Origin: Parafrankia irregularis
GTDB taxonomy: Bacteria > Actinomycetota > Actinomycetes > Frankiales > Frankiaceae
Direction of reading: 5' to 3'
Assembly (NCBI RefSeq): GCF_001536285.1
Contig: NZ_FAOZ01000034.1
Span: forward strand, 35,384-99,383
DNA length: 64,000 nt
Part shown: positions 8,932 through 18,530 of the stretch, piece by piece
Position numbering within the stretch: position 1 is the stretch's first letter
How the letters are laid out: each line of letters starts with the position of its first letter
Notes under the pieces: generated by a model
Told to the model about the DNA's origin: nothing
Seen by the model: only the letters and a program-made list of their open reading frames with translations
Database searches by the model: none
Position numbers and translations under genes: made by a program

Positions 8932-9493
8932 TCAACTCCATGTCGACGGAAGGTTCCGCGGAGGGCTGCGCTGACGGTCGAGTTGACAGTCAGGTCGACG
9001 GGCGGATCGAGCAGCGGTGGGCACCAGCGGACGAATCTCTGCCGCCGATGTCGCGGACAGTCGGGTCGAGGGTCAGGTGAGGCTCGCGGGCGCGCTGCGG
9101 CGTGATACCCGTAGGTGCTGCGCGTGGCCGATCGGACGCTGATCTCGACGGGCGAGGCCGCGCCGAAAGGAGATCTTTTGTATCACGGTGAACTGGCGCG
9201 CTTTCGTTCACGGCGGATCAGGGTCTTCGCAGGTGAGTACAGCGATAACGTGAAAAGAACGGCCAGTTCACCCGGCTCGTCGATGCCTACCGGGCTGATC
9301 GTTCGGGGTCCTGGCCAACGGCTGCGCTGTCGTGATGACCTGTGGTGCTGTGGCACGGCGCTCCGAACAGCGATAACTGTCGAGGGCGCAACCTGGCGGA
9401 GGCAGGGTCTGGAGAAGAGCCTCGCCGGTTCGTGGGAGTCGAAACGGGCCGGGGAAGTCTCGCCCTCCGGCCGTGGTGGGCGGCCTGTGAGAC
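8932..9493. other. Intergenic region without a recognised gene
   Basis: About 560 bases between the TA promoter and the 3' end of a TetR gene. Short frames have no recognisable domain. The motif ACAGCGATAAC occurs twice (near 9239 and 9367). I see nothing else. Confidence 0.4.
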
Positions 9494-10192
9494 TCAATCA
9501 GGTGAGTTGTGGATGCGTGGCGGCACAGTGCCTGGGGAAGTGCGGTTACCGGGCCTGAAGGCGCCGGCCGATGCTGCGACGGCCGCGTCGTGGGCTGCCT
9601 GGTCGGGGAGTCGCTGGCTGGCTGGTGTGCGGAGAAGGATCAGCTGGTGGTAAAGCGGGGCGGTGGCGGCTATCAGGAGCCGCTGTGGGTCGGTGTCCGC
9701 GGGGATTTCCGCGCGGGTGATGGCGTGGTCGACGACCGGCCGGCAGCGGGTGTAGCGGTCGGTCCAGAAGGCCTGCAGGGCACGGGCCGCTTCCGGTGAG
9801 CGGAAGGAAGCGGCGATGAGAGCGGTCGTTATCGGCGGGTCCGCGGTGAGAGCGGCGTAGATCTCACGATTGATCGCGGAAAGGTCGCCTTCCAGAGTGC
9901 CTGTATCCGGTGGCTGCCAGCTGCCGGCGGTGGCGTCGGCGAGGACGTCGGCGAGCAGGCCGCCGACGTCGCGCCATCGTCGGTAGACGGTGGTGCGGTG
10001 CACACCGGACCGGTCTGCGATGGTGTCGATGGTGAGGCCGTCGTAGCCGTGTTCGACCAGGTCAGCGCGCACAGCCGCGAGAACCAGCGCCCGGATGCGG
10101 GCGCTGCGACCGCCGGGACGCGTGCGAACGTCTGCGGGGCCAGGTGGCGGCTGAGGGCCGTCCGGTGCCGCGTCCGGGTGGGGTTGAGGCAT
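9494..10192 (-). CDS. TetR-family regulator
   Basis: 232 residues. The N-terminal HTH is typical (RIRALVLAAVRADLVEHGYDGLTIDTIADRSGVHRTTVYRRW). It is followed by a TetR C-terminal ligand domain with the FWTDRYTRCRPVVDHAITRAEIPADTDPQRLL pattern. It is transcribed divergently from the virginiamycin B lyase-like gene at 10360, with a palindrome between them. A role in controlling that neighbour and itself is the simplest reading, inferred from layout. Confidence 0.85.
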   Translation of the reverse strand: MPQPHPDAAPDGPQPPPGPADVRTRPGGRSARIRALVLAAVRADLVEHGYDGLTIDTIADRSGVHRTTVYRRWRDVGGLLADVLADATAGSWQPPDTGTLEGDLSAINREIYAALTADPPITTALIAASFRSPEAARALQAFWTDRYTRCRPVVDHAITRAEIPADTDPQRLLIAATAPLYHQLILLRTPASQRLPDQAAHDAAVAASAGAFRPGNRTSPGTVPPRIHNSPD

Positions 10193-10247
10193 CGCGAAAG
10201 TCCTTTGCCTGACGGGTGCGACCGTGACACGATGCTAACGCTACATC

Positions 10248-10257
10248 TATCGCGATA
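10248..10257. promoter_or_regulatory. Palindrome in the divergent TetR / lyase promoter region
   Basis: TATCGCGATA is a perfect 10-bp palindrome in the 167-base gap between the divergent TetR and lyase genes, 55 bases from the TetR start. It is a candidate TetR operator. Confidence 0.45.
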
Positions 10258-10359
10258 AGGGGCTGCGATGATCCGGTCGCGTTGATCGGCGCTGGCGGCA
10301 GGTCGCCCCCTTGTCTCCGGCAGCCATGATCGTGACCGCGCTCTTCCGTCAGGAGACCC

Positions 10360-11283
10360 GTGATTCCCCACCATGGACACGCCCTGATCCGCGAGATGCG
10401 GATAGCTGGGCCTGATGCTGGCCCCTACGACCTGAGCGCCGAGCCAGACGGGACGCTGTGGGTCACGATGGTTCACGCCGGGCGGATCGCGCGGCTGACC
10501 CCTGGTGGTCATCTTGACTCGTATCAGCTCACCCCGGCCTCCTGCGGGCCGTCGATCATCACCGAGGGTCCGGACGGCGCGATGTGGTTCACCCGCAACC
10601 GTGACCACCGGATCGGAAGGATCGCCCGCGACGGCGCGACCACGTCCTTCCTCGTCCCTACTCCGGACGGTGGGCCCTTCGGTATCACGACCGGCCCGGA
10701 CGACGCCCTGTGGTTCACCGAGATGAACAGTGACCGGATCGGACGCATCACCACCGACGGCACGATCGCCGAGTACCCGCTCCCCGTGACCGGTGCCCTG
10801 CCGGCGGCGATCACCGTCGGAGCCGACCAGTCCGTCTGGTTCACCCTCAACCAGGCCAACGCGATCGGTCGCATCACTCCCGCCGGGAAGATCACGCTTC
10901 ACCTGCTACCCACCCCGGGCGCGGCTCCGGTCGGGATCTGCCGGAACACCGATGGCGCGATCTGGTTCGTGGAGATCGCCGCCGGTCAGATCGGCCGGAT
11001 CCGCACCGACGGAAGGATCGAGGAGTTTCCCCTTCCCGATCGGGAGGCCCGGCCTCACGCGATCATCGCTGACCCGCTCACCGGCGGCTGTTGGTTCACC
11101 ACCTGGGCCGCGGGCCGGATCGGTCACATCACCCCGGACGGAAAGATCGACGAATACGAACTGCCGACGTCGTCCAGTGAACCGCACGGTCTCACCGTCA
11201 CCGGAGACGGGACCGTCTTCGTCGCTCTGGAAACCGGAGGACTCGCGTGCCTGGAGCGGACTGCGGTCGTTTCTGAGAACTGA
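10360..11283 (+). CDS. vgb: Virginiamycin B lyase-like beta-propeller protein
   Basis: 307 residues, GTG start preceded by AGGAGA. The protein is a run of about seven propeller blades with the Vgb-type pattern (GPDDALWFTEMNSDRIGRITTDG, WFTLNQANAIGRITPAG and similar). Length and the C-terminal EPHG motif fit streptogramin B lyases, which linearise the cyclic depsipeptide by an elimination reaction. Many propeller homologues in actinomycetes are not proven lyases, so substrate specificity is uncertain. The neighbouring divergent TetR gene suggests inducible expression. Confidence 0.75.
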   Translation: MIPHHGHALIREMRIAGPDAGPYDLSAEPDGTLWVTMVHAGRIARLTPGGHLDSYQLTPASCGPSIITEGPDGAMWFTRNRDHRIGRIARDGATTSFLVPTPDGGPFGITTGPDDALWFTEMNSDRIGRITTDGTIAEYPLPVTGALPAAITVGADQSVWFTLNQANAIGRITPAGKITLHLLPTPGAAPVGICRNTDGAIWFVEIAAGQIGRIRTDGRIEEFPLPDREARPHAIIADPLTGGCWFTTWAAGRIGHITPDGKIDEYELPTSSSEPHGLTVTGDGTVFVALETGGLACLERTAVVSEN

Positions 11284-11662
11284 CCCCGTTGACCACGGCC
11301 ACAGCGGTTGGAAGACCGACTATGTCATGGTGAGCTGATGAGCTCGACCGAGTCCACGGCGCGCCCACGCTCGGCTGCAGGCGCGGACGTGGAAACCGAA
11401 TAGCGACCGCCTCCACGGACCAGAGTGACCCGCCAGGGACAACGGTCATCGACACCACCGGCCAGACGATCGTGACCACCGCAGCCCAGATCCTCGACGT
11501 CTGGCTGAATCGGCCCGGAGACCGGAGGTGACGCGACCCCCGGGCGGGAAAGGGGAAATGGGCGTACGCATATCTGTTCCCGGACACGGCGGGCCGGACA
11601 GCGTTGACGGCGCGTCATGACACCTTGGAGACCCTGCGGTCGGCCAAGGGCGACTCGTCCTC
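11284..11662. other. Intergenic region without a recognised gene
   Basis: About 380 bases between the lyase gene and a WD40 remnant. No frame shows a recognisable domain. Confidence 0.4.
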
Positions 11663-12127
11663 TTACGGCGCCAGCAACCGCACCGTGCGGTCATCGGAGC
11701 TGACGGCGAGGGTGCGCCCGTCCGGGGAGAACGCCACGGACTCCAACCGGCCGGTGTGGCCGGTGAGGGTTTGGCCGACGAGGGTGGGTCTGGTGCGGTC
11801 GGTGACATCCCAGAAGCGCACCAGTCGGTCGCCGGAGATGGTGGCGAGGGTGCGCCCATCAGGGGAGTAGGCCAGATCCAGCACCCACAAGAGGGACGGG
11901 CTTTCGCCCGAGACGATCGGTTCGCCCAGGGCTGTGGGTCGGGTCGGGTTTGTGACGTCCCAGAACCGGGTCGTGTAGTCGGAGGCGCTGGTGGCCAGGG
12001 TGCGTCCGTCGGGGGAGTAGGCGATCGACATCAGCGGGTTGGCGTGGCCGGTGAGGGGCTCGTCGAAGGGGGCCGGACTGGTGCGGTTGGTGACGTCCCA
12101 CAACCGCGCCGTGCGGTCGTAGGAGCT
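11663..12127 (-). pseudogene. WD40-repeat remnant of a receptor-kinase-type protein
   Basis: The minus strand encodes about three and a half WD40 repeats: SYDRTARLWDVTNRT, then LTGHANPLMSIAYSPDGRTLATSASD, then LDLAYSPDGRTLATISGDRLVRFWDVTDRTRP, then LTGHTGRLESVAFSPDGRTLAVSSDDRTVRL. It then stops. Upstream, the same frame is interrupted by a TGA near 12140, and no kinase domain or start codon precedes it. The repeats resemble those of the intact kinase-WD40 protein at 30022. It is most likely the 3' end of a deleted paralogue. Confidence 0.7.
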
Positions 12128-12524
12128 ATTCAGTGATCATGTCCTGCCGAGGTGTGGACGCCTCGTTCGGATCGTCCCTGATCGCTCTCCGCATAGTGCG
12201 ATCACCCTAGCGCCGCAGGGGATCTGCCCGCCTCCGGGCGGGAACGATCCCCCGCAGGCCGCGGAGCACCGACCGGTCCGGCAGCGGCGTCGACAAGGCG
12301 ATCTCGGTGCGTGCCTCTGGGGGGCGCGCCGGTGGATCTGATCCCGAAGCAGGGCATGGTCATCGCCGGTGAGACGGACAACCCGGCGGACGCGATCCGC
12401 CGGGTGCTGGCCGTGCCGTTGGAAGGCGCGCCGGCTGAGGAACGGCTACACAGGCAGTGAGTGTCGTTTTCCGCCCCGCCTGCTCGGGCCGATCGTCTCC
12501 GGAAACCCTTGAGATGATGGGTCG
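12128..12524. other. Non-coding stretch with a possible orphan 3' gene fragment on + (12302-12460)
   Basis: On the plus strand 12326-12460 reads like the end of a real protein (APVDLIPKQGMVIAGETD, then NPADAIRRVLAVPLEGAPAEERL, then a stop) with strong GC bias in third positions. The frame has no sensible start upstream. I cannot name the family; it may be another gene remnant next to the WD40 remnant. Confidence 0.35.
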
Positions 12525-13019
12525 GTGACGACGGCTGCAGCTGCTTCATCCCTCATCCATGGGTCCTGCACGCTGACCCGTGATCTGGCGGTGCCACCAG
12601 GCCGCGTCTTCGCGGCCTTCTCCGACCTCGCGCTGCGCCAACGCTGGTTCCGCATACCCGGCGAGCCGGGGTCGGCCCATCACGAGCTGGATTTCCGTGT
12701 CGGTGGGCGGGAGGTCGCCCGTGGCACGTTCGCTCCCTCCGGTGTTCCGGAGCAGGTCGAGTATCGCTCGGAATTCCTGGACATCGTTCCCGATGAACGC
12801 ATTGTGTTCACCTACGCGATCACGGTTGACGGCCGCCGCCACTCCATATCACTCGTCACCGTGGAGCTGGCCGCGGCGGGATACGGCACACGTGTGACCC
12901 GCACCGAACAGTACGTGTTCCTTGTCCTCACGGGCGATGGCGGGGTCGACGTCGCCCATCTCGAAGGCAGCATGCGGTTGCAGTTCAACGGACTGGAATC
13001 GGCCGTAGGCCGTCCGTGA
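12525..13019 (+). CDS. SRPBCC / AHSA1-type START-like protein
   Basis: 164 residues, GTG start. The fold signature of the activator of Hsp90 ATPase homologue 1-like family is clear: LTRDLAVPPGRVFAAFSDLALRQRWF near the N-terminus, then DFRVGGREVARGTF, and an edge motif with YRSEFLDIVPDERIVFTYAITVDG. These small proteins bind hydrophobic ligands, but no specific function follows from sequence. The C-terminal helix usually carrying WxxxLxxL is present in altered form (GSMRLQFNGLESAV). It ends convergently, 23 bases from the next gene. Confidence 0.82.
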   Translation: MTTAAAASSLIHGSCTLTRDLAVPPGRVFAAFSDLALRQRWFRIPGEPGSAHHELDFRVGGREVARGTFAPSGVPEQVEYRSEFLDIVPDERIVFTYAITVDGRRHSISLVTVELAAAGYGTRVTRTEQYVFLVLTGDGGVDVAHLEGSMRLQFNGLESAVGRP

Positions 13020-13042
13020 GCTGGACGGGGCCGGCAACCGGA

Positions 13043-13447
13043 TCACCGGTCGCGGAGCAGCGGTCCCGTGCCGGCATCCACATAGAGCCATTGGCCGTCG
13101 ATCCGCGTGAACGTGCTGCGTTCGTGCTGCACGTGACGTTCGCCGTCCGCCGTGCGTGCGATCGCGCGGAATTCCACGACACCGCTGTCGTCGCCGGGGC
13201 CGCCGTTCACGGCGTCGACGATCTGCAGGGCGCGCCAGGTCAGATCGGCGTCCAGCTCCAGGCGTCTGGGACGGGTTGAAGGATGCCAGGTGCGCAGCAG
13301 GTAGGGCGCGAGGCCGCGGGCGAAGGCGCTGTAGCGGGACCGCATGAGAGCTTCGGCGGTCGGCGCCGGGCGCCCGAGGTGGAAAGGCTCGCAGCACTGC
13401 GTGTACTCGAGGCGGGAGCCGCATGGGCACCGATCGACGACGCTCAT
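13043..13447 (-). CDS. YchJ-family (UPF0225) SEC-C motif protein
   Basis: 134 residues. It begins with a compact Cys motif CPCGSRLEYTQCCEPFH, matching the YchJ/SEC-C zinc-binding pattern. It continues with TAEALMRSRYSAFARGLAPYLLRTWHPSTRP, the family signature. The C-terminal half resembles an NTF2-like domain. Family function is unknown. Length is normal for the family. Confidence 0.88.
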   Translation of the reverse strand: MSVVDRCPCGSRLEYTQCCEPFHLGRPAPTAEALMRSRYSAFARGLAPYLLRTWHPSTRPRRLELDADLTWRALQIVDAVNGGPGDDSGVVEFRAIARTADGERHVQHERSTFTRIDGQWLYVDAGTGPLLRDR

Positions 13448-13693
13448 GCCGTGTGGCGCGGTATCACGACGGGCCCCCAGGAACGCATAGCGTGGGCTGA
13501 GCTGGTGCCCGACACGCTATCGCGGTGGGGGTCCCGCCGTCGGGCGCCATGATCCGCGGGTGCGGCGGGGATGACAACTGCCAACGGTCCAGGACGGAAC
13601 GGGGCCGGGACGTGCGCGGACGTCAGCCGGCGGCGAGTGGTGGGTAGGGAAGCCGAGGTGGCGGTGGCCGAGGTGGCGGTGGCCGAGGAGACG

Positions 13694-14362
13694 ATGGATC
13701 AGGCGGGCACGCCGCTGGTCTGGTACGTCAGCTACGGGTCGAACCTGCGGTCGTCGCGGCTGGCCTACTACCTGGCGGGTGGGGTGATGCCGGGCACGAC
13801 CCACACCTACCCCGGTTGCCGAGACCGCCGTCCGCCGCGTGCCGCCGCACCGCTCCTGCTGCCGGGATCGGTGCACTTCGCCCTGGAATCGAAGGTCTGG
13901 GGTGGTGGCATGGCGTTCTACGACCCGGCGGCGCCCGGGCTGGCCGCGGCCCGCGCGTACCTGCTCAGCCGTCAGCAGTTCGTTGACGTCGCGGCGCAGG
14001 AGATGCACCGGGAACCCGGCGGCGACCTCGACCTGACAGCTCTGACAGCTCTGACCGCTCGGCCCGGCGCCGGCCGGGCCGTTCTCGGGCCCGGCCGGTA
14101 CGAGACGGTGCTGCTCGTCGGGTACTGGGGCCCGGTGCCGTTGCTGACGTTCACCGCCCCGTGGGCGCTGGCCGATGTCGCTCTCACCGCTCCTTCCGGC
14201 GCCTATCTGGACATGCTGGCGGCCGGGTTGGGCGAGTCCCACGGCTGGCCGCCGGCGCGGATCGCCGCCTACCTGGCCGGGCTGCCCGGCGCCCGGGGCG
14301 TCTGGCAGCCGGACGAGATCGCCGGACGTCTCATCGCCGCGGAGGCGACCGAACCCGCCTGA
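13694..14362 (+). CDS. Gamma-glutamylcyclotransferase-fold-like protein
   Basis: 222 residues from ATG 13694, which follows GAGGAG. The frame is open back to 13571 but that part is low-complexity (AEVAVAEVAVAEE). The key motif is YVSYGSNLRSSRLAYYL, the YGSNL nucleotide- or substrate-loop of the GGCT fold, followed by YPGCRDRRPPR. Homologues in actinomycetes are often labelled histone deacetylase, which the sequence does not support. The reaction is unknown. Confidence 0.65.
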   Translation: MDQAGTPLVWYVSYGSNLRSSRLAYYLAGGVMPGTTHTYPGCRDRRPPRAAAPLLLPGSVHFALESKVWGGGMAFYDPAAPGLAAARAYLLSRQQFVDVAAQEMHREPGGDLDLTALTALTARPGAGRAVLGPGRYETVLLVGYWGPVPLLTFTAPWALADVALTAPSGAYLDMLAAGLGESHGWPPARIAAYLAGLPGARGVWQPDEIAGRLIAAEATEPA

Positions 14363-14469
14363 TGATTCCTTCTCGCCGCGGGTGAGGCGACACGCTGCCA
14401 TCATCGGCACGCCTGCGCACCAGGGCGGGCTGACGGCGTCGCGGCAGCCCGGCAGGATCGGCTCTGCTT

Positions 14470-14955
14470 CTAGCCGGCCGACTGCCCTGGGTGTTCCACC
14501 GTGCGGGCGAGGATGCCGAGAGTGGCGCGTAGGGCGGCCTCGGGGATGACGGGGAAGGCGCCTCTGGTGCGATACGCCTCGTCGATCTCGCTCCAGTCGT
14601 AGTACGAGGTGACCATGGTTCCGGCGTCTTCTCGTTCGAGACGGTATCCATACAGGTGGCGCGGTGGGGGATCAAGCATCACCCCTCGGATGGTCCACTC
14701 GATCAGCTCGTCGGCGACGAACCGCGTGATGACTACGGTGACCTCGTACTTTCCGAGCGGGTAGTCGTTGAGGGACTCGCGGTCCATGTGCATGACGAAC
14801 TCGTCGCCGACGCCTGTCGCCGGCTTTCCGTCGCTCCACTGGAGCATCCCGGAACTGTCGATCGACACGTGGCCGCGCGGGTCGCGGAGCACCTCGAAAA
14901 TCTTCTCGGGCGGCGCCGCGATATACCGTCGCACCTCGAATCTGGCGTCATTCAC
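14470..14955 (-). CDS. SRPBCC-family START-like protein
   Basis: About 161 residues. GTG at 14955 is chosen as start because GGAGGAG lies eight bases upstream; an in-frame GTG at 14970 lacks a ribosome site. Motifs: RYIAAPPEKIFEVLRDPRGHVSID at the N-terminus, then VGDEFVMHMD and TMVTSYYDWSEID, typical of polyketide cyclase/dehydrase-like SRPBCC proteins. It lies just downstream (35 bases) of, and on the same strand as, the monooxygenase at 15006, so it may be co-transcribed with it. No ligand can be named. Confidence 0.78.
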   Translation of the reverse strand: MNDARFEVRRYIAAPPEKIFEVLRDPRGHVSIDSSGMLQWSDGKPATGVGDEFVMHMDRESLNDYPLGKYEVTVVITRFVADELIEWTIRGVMLDPPPRHLYGYRLEREDAGTMVTSYYDWSEIDEAYRTRGAFPVIPEAALRATLGILARTVEHPGQSAG

Positions 14956-15005
14956 TGGACGCTCCTCCACCTTGTTCCGCCGTCCTGTTCCTCGGTCTCA
15001 TCCGA

Positions 15006-16967
15006 CTATCCGATGACCAGGTCGTCGTGGTTCGGCCTCCGTAGTCGGTGCCACATCTCGTTTCCGGGGAACGGACAGTTCGTGACCGATCGGCCATGGT
15101 CGTTGCGGTAGTAGCTGTTCGCCCGTGGATCCATGTAGATCTTGTGCTTCTCGCGGGCGTCGAGCTGGTCGTTGTACCGCCAGTAGGCCTCCTCGGTGAC
15201 CTCGACGGTGCGCTTCCCGGTGAGGATCAGCTCCTTGGCGAGGTCGAGGAGGTAGCGGGTGACCATCTCCTGGTGGTTGATGACGCCGAGCCCGCCGTAC
15301 GGGTTCATGTTCGGCCCGTAGATCAGGAACAGGTTCGGGAAACCTGGGAGCATGGTTCCGATGTAGGCGCGGGGGCCGTCCTTCTGCCAAAGGGTGTGGA
15401 CCGACAGCCCGTTCCGCCCGATCACGTCCATCGGCCAGAGGCATTCGTTCGCGCGGAATCCGGTTGCGTAGACGATGACGTCGACCTCGTGGTCGGTGCC
15501 GTCGACCGTGCGTACGCCGGTGGGGGTGATCCGCTCTATCGGGTCGGTGACGAGCGTGACGTCATCGCGCATGATCGCGTCGTACAGGTTGTAGGTGGCA
15601 TCGACCTGAACGGGCCGCGCGGAGAACGGTGGGTGCGGCGGGATCATCTTCTCGGCCAGGTCCGGCCGGCTCGCCAGCTTCTTGCGTATGAATGCGACCC
15701 GCTCGTCGCGGATCTCCTTGTTGACCTCGCTGCGCGCGAACTCGTCGTCGAAGTCGGGGTCGATCTCGCGCAGCGGGCCGGACTGGTACGGGCCGAGCAG
15801 CCACGTCGTCCGGAAGCGCATGAAGTGCGGGTGCAACGGCAGGTTCCGGTCCAGCCAGCCGACCTGGTCGGGGAAGGGCGAGAGGTATCCGGTGTGTTCG
15901 AAGAGCCACTGCGGGGTCCGCTGGAGGACGGTGACGTGCCCGGCGAGCTTTGCCAGCTCGGGGACGAGCTGCACGCCCGAACAACCGGTGCCGATCACGG
16001 CGAACCGCTTGCCGGCGAGGTCCAGGTCCTCCGGCCAGCGCGCGGTGTGGAACGCTCGGCCCTCGAATGTCTCCATTCCGTCGATGTGGGGGATGCTCGG
16101 CCGGGAGAGCAGCCCGACCGCGCTGATGACCGCGTCGGCGCGCAGCACCCGCTCGCCATCCGGGCCTCTGGCCACGACCTCCCAGGTCGAGGTGTCCTCG
16201 TCCCAGGTCATCGTGGAGACCTCGGTGTCGAACACGATGTGCTCGCGCACCCCGAACTCGTCGGCGAACCAGTTGAAGTACTGCTGGTTCTCGTCCCGTG
16301 AGCACCATGGTGACGGGGTTTCCGCCGTTACCCCGAGGATGTGGGTGTAGGCCCGGCTGGGGGAGTCGACGCGGGCACCGGGATAGCGGTTCTCATACCA
16401 GGTTCCACCGACACCGGAGTTCTTCTCCAGCAGGGTGAAGGTGATTCCGGCATGTTTGAGCTGGGCCGCCACGTTCAGGCCGCCCATGCCGCCACCGACG
16501 ATGACGACGGAGAAGTTCTGGAGGCGTTGCGGGTCGGGCGCCGGGGTGTCCGCGTCCCAGGACAGCCCGCGGGCCCATGGGTCGAGGCCGAGCTCTTCCA
16601 CCCACAGCTCGATGTCCTCGGCCGGTACCTCGTCCACACCCCCGGCCAATGCGAGGCTGCGCGGGAGCCGCTCCCGCGGGCCGGGGCCGAGTGGACCCGC
16701 ACCTGAGTCGCGATAGTCCTTCAGGAAACGGGCGGTCCTGCGCCGCAGAATGTCGACGTCGGCTGGGTCGGTCAGCCCGAAGGAAAGATTTCCACCCACA
16801 TAGCCGGGTACCGGGCCGATCTTTGTGGCGGCGACGCTCTCATCCCCGGTGAGCTGGTACAGCAGCCCGCGTAAGGCTAAAGGATCGGCGTAGGTCACCG
16901 CGTCGTCGATCTGCTCGTCGCTGGCGTCGAGAAGCTCCGGCCGAGACTGCCCGTTTCCCGTGGTCAC
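15006..16967 (-). CDS. FAD-dependent Baeyer-Villiger-type monooxygenase
   Basis: About 653 residues. The start is set at GTG 16967, 11 bases after GGAGG; the open frame continues upstream to 17168 but overlaps the next gene. An N-terminal helical extension of about 150 residues precedes the FAD Rossmann motif (VVIVGGGMGGLNVAAQL). The BVMO fingerprint (FEGRAFHTARWPE) and the NADPH Rossmann motif (FAVIGTGCSGVQLVPEL) follow. Such enzymes insert oxygen next to a ketone using NADPH and O2. The long N-terminal extension is seen in large cyclic-ketone and steroid-type BVMOs; the substrate is not predictable. It lies 59 bases downstream of the SDR gene, probably one operon. Confidence 0.88.
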   Translation of the reverse strand: MTTGNGQSRPELLDASDEQIDDAVTYADPLALRGLLYQLTGDESVAATKIGPVPGYVGGNLSFGLTDPADVDILRRRTARFLKDYRDSGAGPLGPGPRERLPRSLALAGGVDEVPAEDIELWVEELGLDPWARGLSWDADTPAPDPQRLQNFSVVIVGGGMGGLNVAAQLKHAGITFTLLEKNSGVGGTWYENRYPGARVDSPSRAYTHILGVTAETPSPWCSRDENQQYFNWFADEFGVREHIVFDTEVSTMTWDEDTSTWEVVARGPDGERVLRADAVISAVGLLSRPSIPHIDGMETFEGRAFHTARWPEDLDLAGKRFAVIGTGCSGVQLVPELAKLAGHVTVLQRTPQWLFEHTGYLSPFPDQVGWLDRNLPLHPHFMRFRTTWLLGPYQSGPLREIDPDFDDEFARSEVNKEIRDERVAFIRKKLASRPDLAEKMIPPHPPFSARPVQVDATYNLYDAIMRDDVTLVTDPIERITPTGVRTVDGTDHEVDVIVYATGFRANECLWPMDVIGRNGLSVHTLWQKDGPRAYIGTMLPGFPNLFLIYGPNMNPYGGLGVINHQEMVTRYLLDLAKELILTGKRTVEVTEEAYWRYNDQLDAREKHKIYMDPRANSYYRNDHGRSVTNCPFPGNEMWHRLRRPNHDDLVIG

Positions 16968-17026
16968 GTCTTCCACTACCTCCGGTTTTCCGTGGTGGCG
17001 ACATTCGCAGAAGTACGAGCAGTCGC

Positions 17027-17869
17027 TCAGGCTGGTGGCGGCGGCTGCACAGCCCGCAGATGGTCCGCCATCATCAGCGGTGTAACCGCCATCACCCCGC
17101 CGTCGACCGGCAGGACGACCCCGGTGATCCAGCGGGCCTCGTCGCTGGCGAGGAACACGGCGGCCCAACCGACGTCCCAGCCGTCGCCGCCCGTGCCCAG
17201 CATCGTTGACGCCGCCGCCATCCGCTGGCGGTAGTCCGCTTCCGGAGTGACACCGACGACCGAGAACAACAACGGGGTCGTGATGTGGCCGGGGGCGATC
17301 GCGTTCACCCGGATTCCCTGCCTGCCGTGCGCATACGCCATGTCGACGGTGAGCGCGTGCATGCCACCCTTCGCCGCGGCATAGCTGGCATAGCCGCCAC
17401 CGCGGACCCCGGCGATCGAGCCGATGTTCACGATCGACCCGGAGCCTCTGGCCGCCATCACGGGGACCGCGCTCTTACTCGCGAGGAACATCGTGCGCAG
17501 GCTGAGCGCCTGCACCCGGTCCCAGTCGGCCTCGCTGGTGTCGACGACGGTGCCGGCCGTCGAGACGCCGATGTTGTTCACCAGGACGTCCACCGTGCCG
17601 AAGGTGTCGACGGCCGTGGCGACCATCGCCTCGCAGTCCGCCGCCTTCGTCATGTCCCCGGCGAAGGTGACGGCCTCCCCGCCCTCACCCTCGATGATCT
17701 TCTTGGTCTCGGTGGCGCGGTCGGGGTCGATGTCGGCCAGCACCACTCGCGCGCCCTCGCGGGCCAGCAGAATGGCGCAGCCTCGGCCGGTTGCCATGCC
17801 GGGGCCTGGCGTCGAGCCGGCCCCGGTGACGACGGCGACCTTGCCGCCGAGACGCCCCTGCGTGGTCAT
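17027..17869 (-). CDS. Short-chain dehydrogenase/reductase
   Basis: 280 residues from ATG 17869, preceded by GGGAG at seven bases. Rossmann cofactor loop TGAGSTPGPGMATG is expanded relative to the usual TGxxxGxG. NNIG, catalytic Ser (NIGSIAGVRG) and YAAAK are present, so it should be an active NAD(P)-dependent alcohol/ketone oxidoreductase. DIDP after the second strand favours NAD. The following BVMO gene would act on a ketone, so the pair may oxidise an alcohol to a ketone and then to an ester or lactone. That pathway is inference from adjacency. Confidence 0.88.
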   Translation of the reverse strand: MTTQGRLGGKVAVVTGAGSTPGPGMATGRGCAILLAREGARVVLADIDPDRATETKKIIEGEGGEAVTFAGDMTKAADCEAMVATAVDTFGTVDVLVNNIGVSTAGTVVDTSEADWDRVQALSLRTMFLASKSAVPVMAARGSGSIVNIGSIAGVRGGGYASYAAAKGGMHALTVDMAYAHGRQGIRVNAIAPGHITTPLLFSVVGVTPEADYRQRMAAASTMLGTGGDGWDVGWAAVFLASDEARWITGVVLPVDGGVMAVTPLMMADHLRAVQPPPPA

Positions 17870-18530
17870 TCGCAAACTCCCGGTCGGCGCGTTGTCTGAC
17901 CAGCACGTTAGTTCGGACCGGACGGCGTCACAAGTGGGTGTTCACTTTCTTTGTCGGCCAGAGTCCCGCTCGGGTCGGGTGACGGCTCGTCATCCGGGCT
18001 GCCCGCAGGACGCGGCGGATGAACGCGGCTCGGCTGGTGCGCGCCGGCGCGGAGTAGGCGGACGGAGTAGGCGGACACCGCGTCGGTGCCCCGCCGATCA
18101 CCGGGCAGGGCGGACCATCCGGCGGCTCGTGCTCTCGGATTCGTGCTGATGCGGTGCGCGCGAGGCGATCTTCGTGCTTCCTGTCCGGGCGGGCCGGCGG
18201 CAGGCTACGGATCGGAGCCGGGCTGGGCGTGCCGTCACTCTCGGACTCGGACGACAACGCGGATGAGAATCGACGACGTCACGGTGAACAGGTGCGCTCC
18301 ACTCACTTCTGAATCGTTCTTTGCGTCTCGGCGGCGGAGAACGCGGGCTGGGGCTCGTACTTGATAGTCCGGCGAGGCCGGCTTCTCCACGGGAGTCCCG
18401 CGGGAGCGTGAGTTCGGTCCGGCGTGTCGAGCCCGGTTTCGCTGTCCGGCAACCGATGCTCCTCTCGTCCGCGGGAAGATCCGCTGGGAATTCCGGCGTG
18501 ACTGGCGCGGTGTTTTTGGGAGAGAGGTCC
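17870..18530. other. Intergenic region between divergent SDR and secreted phosphodiesterase genes
   Basis: About 660 bases. The frame of the downstream gene is open upstream to 18321 but without domain content. I see no convincing gene, operator or terminator. Confidence 0.4.
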
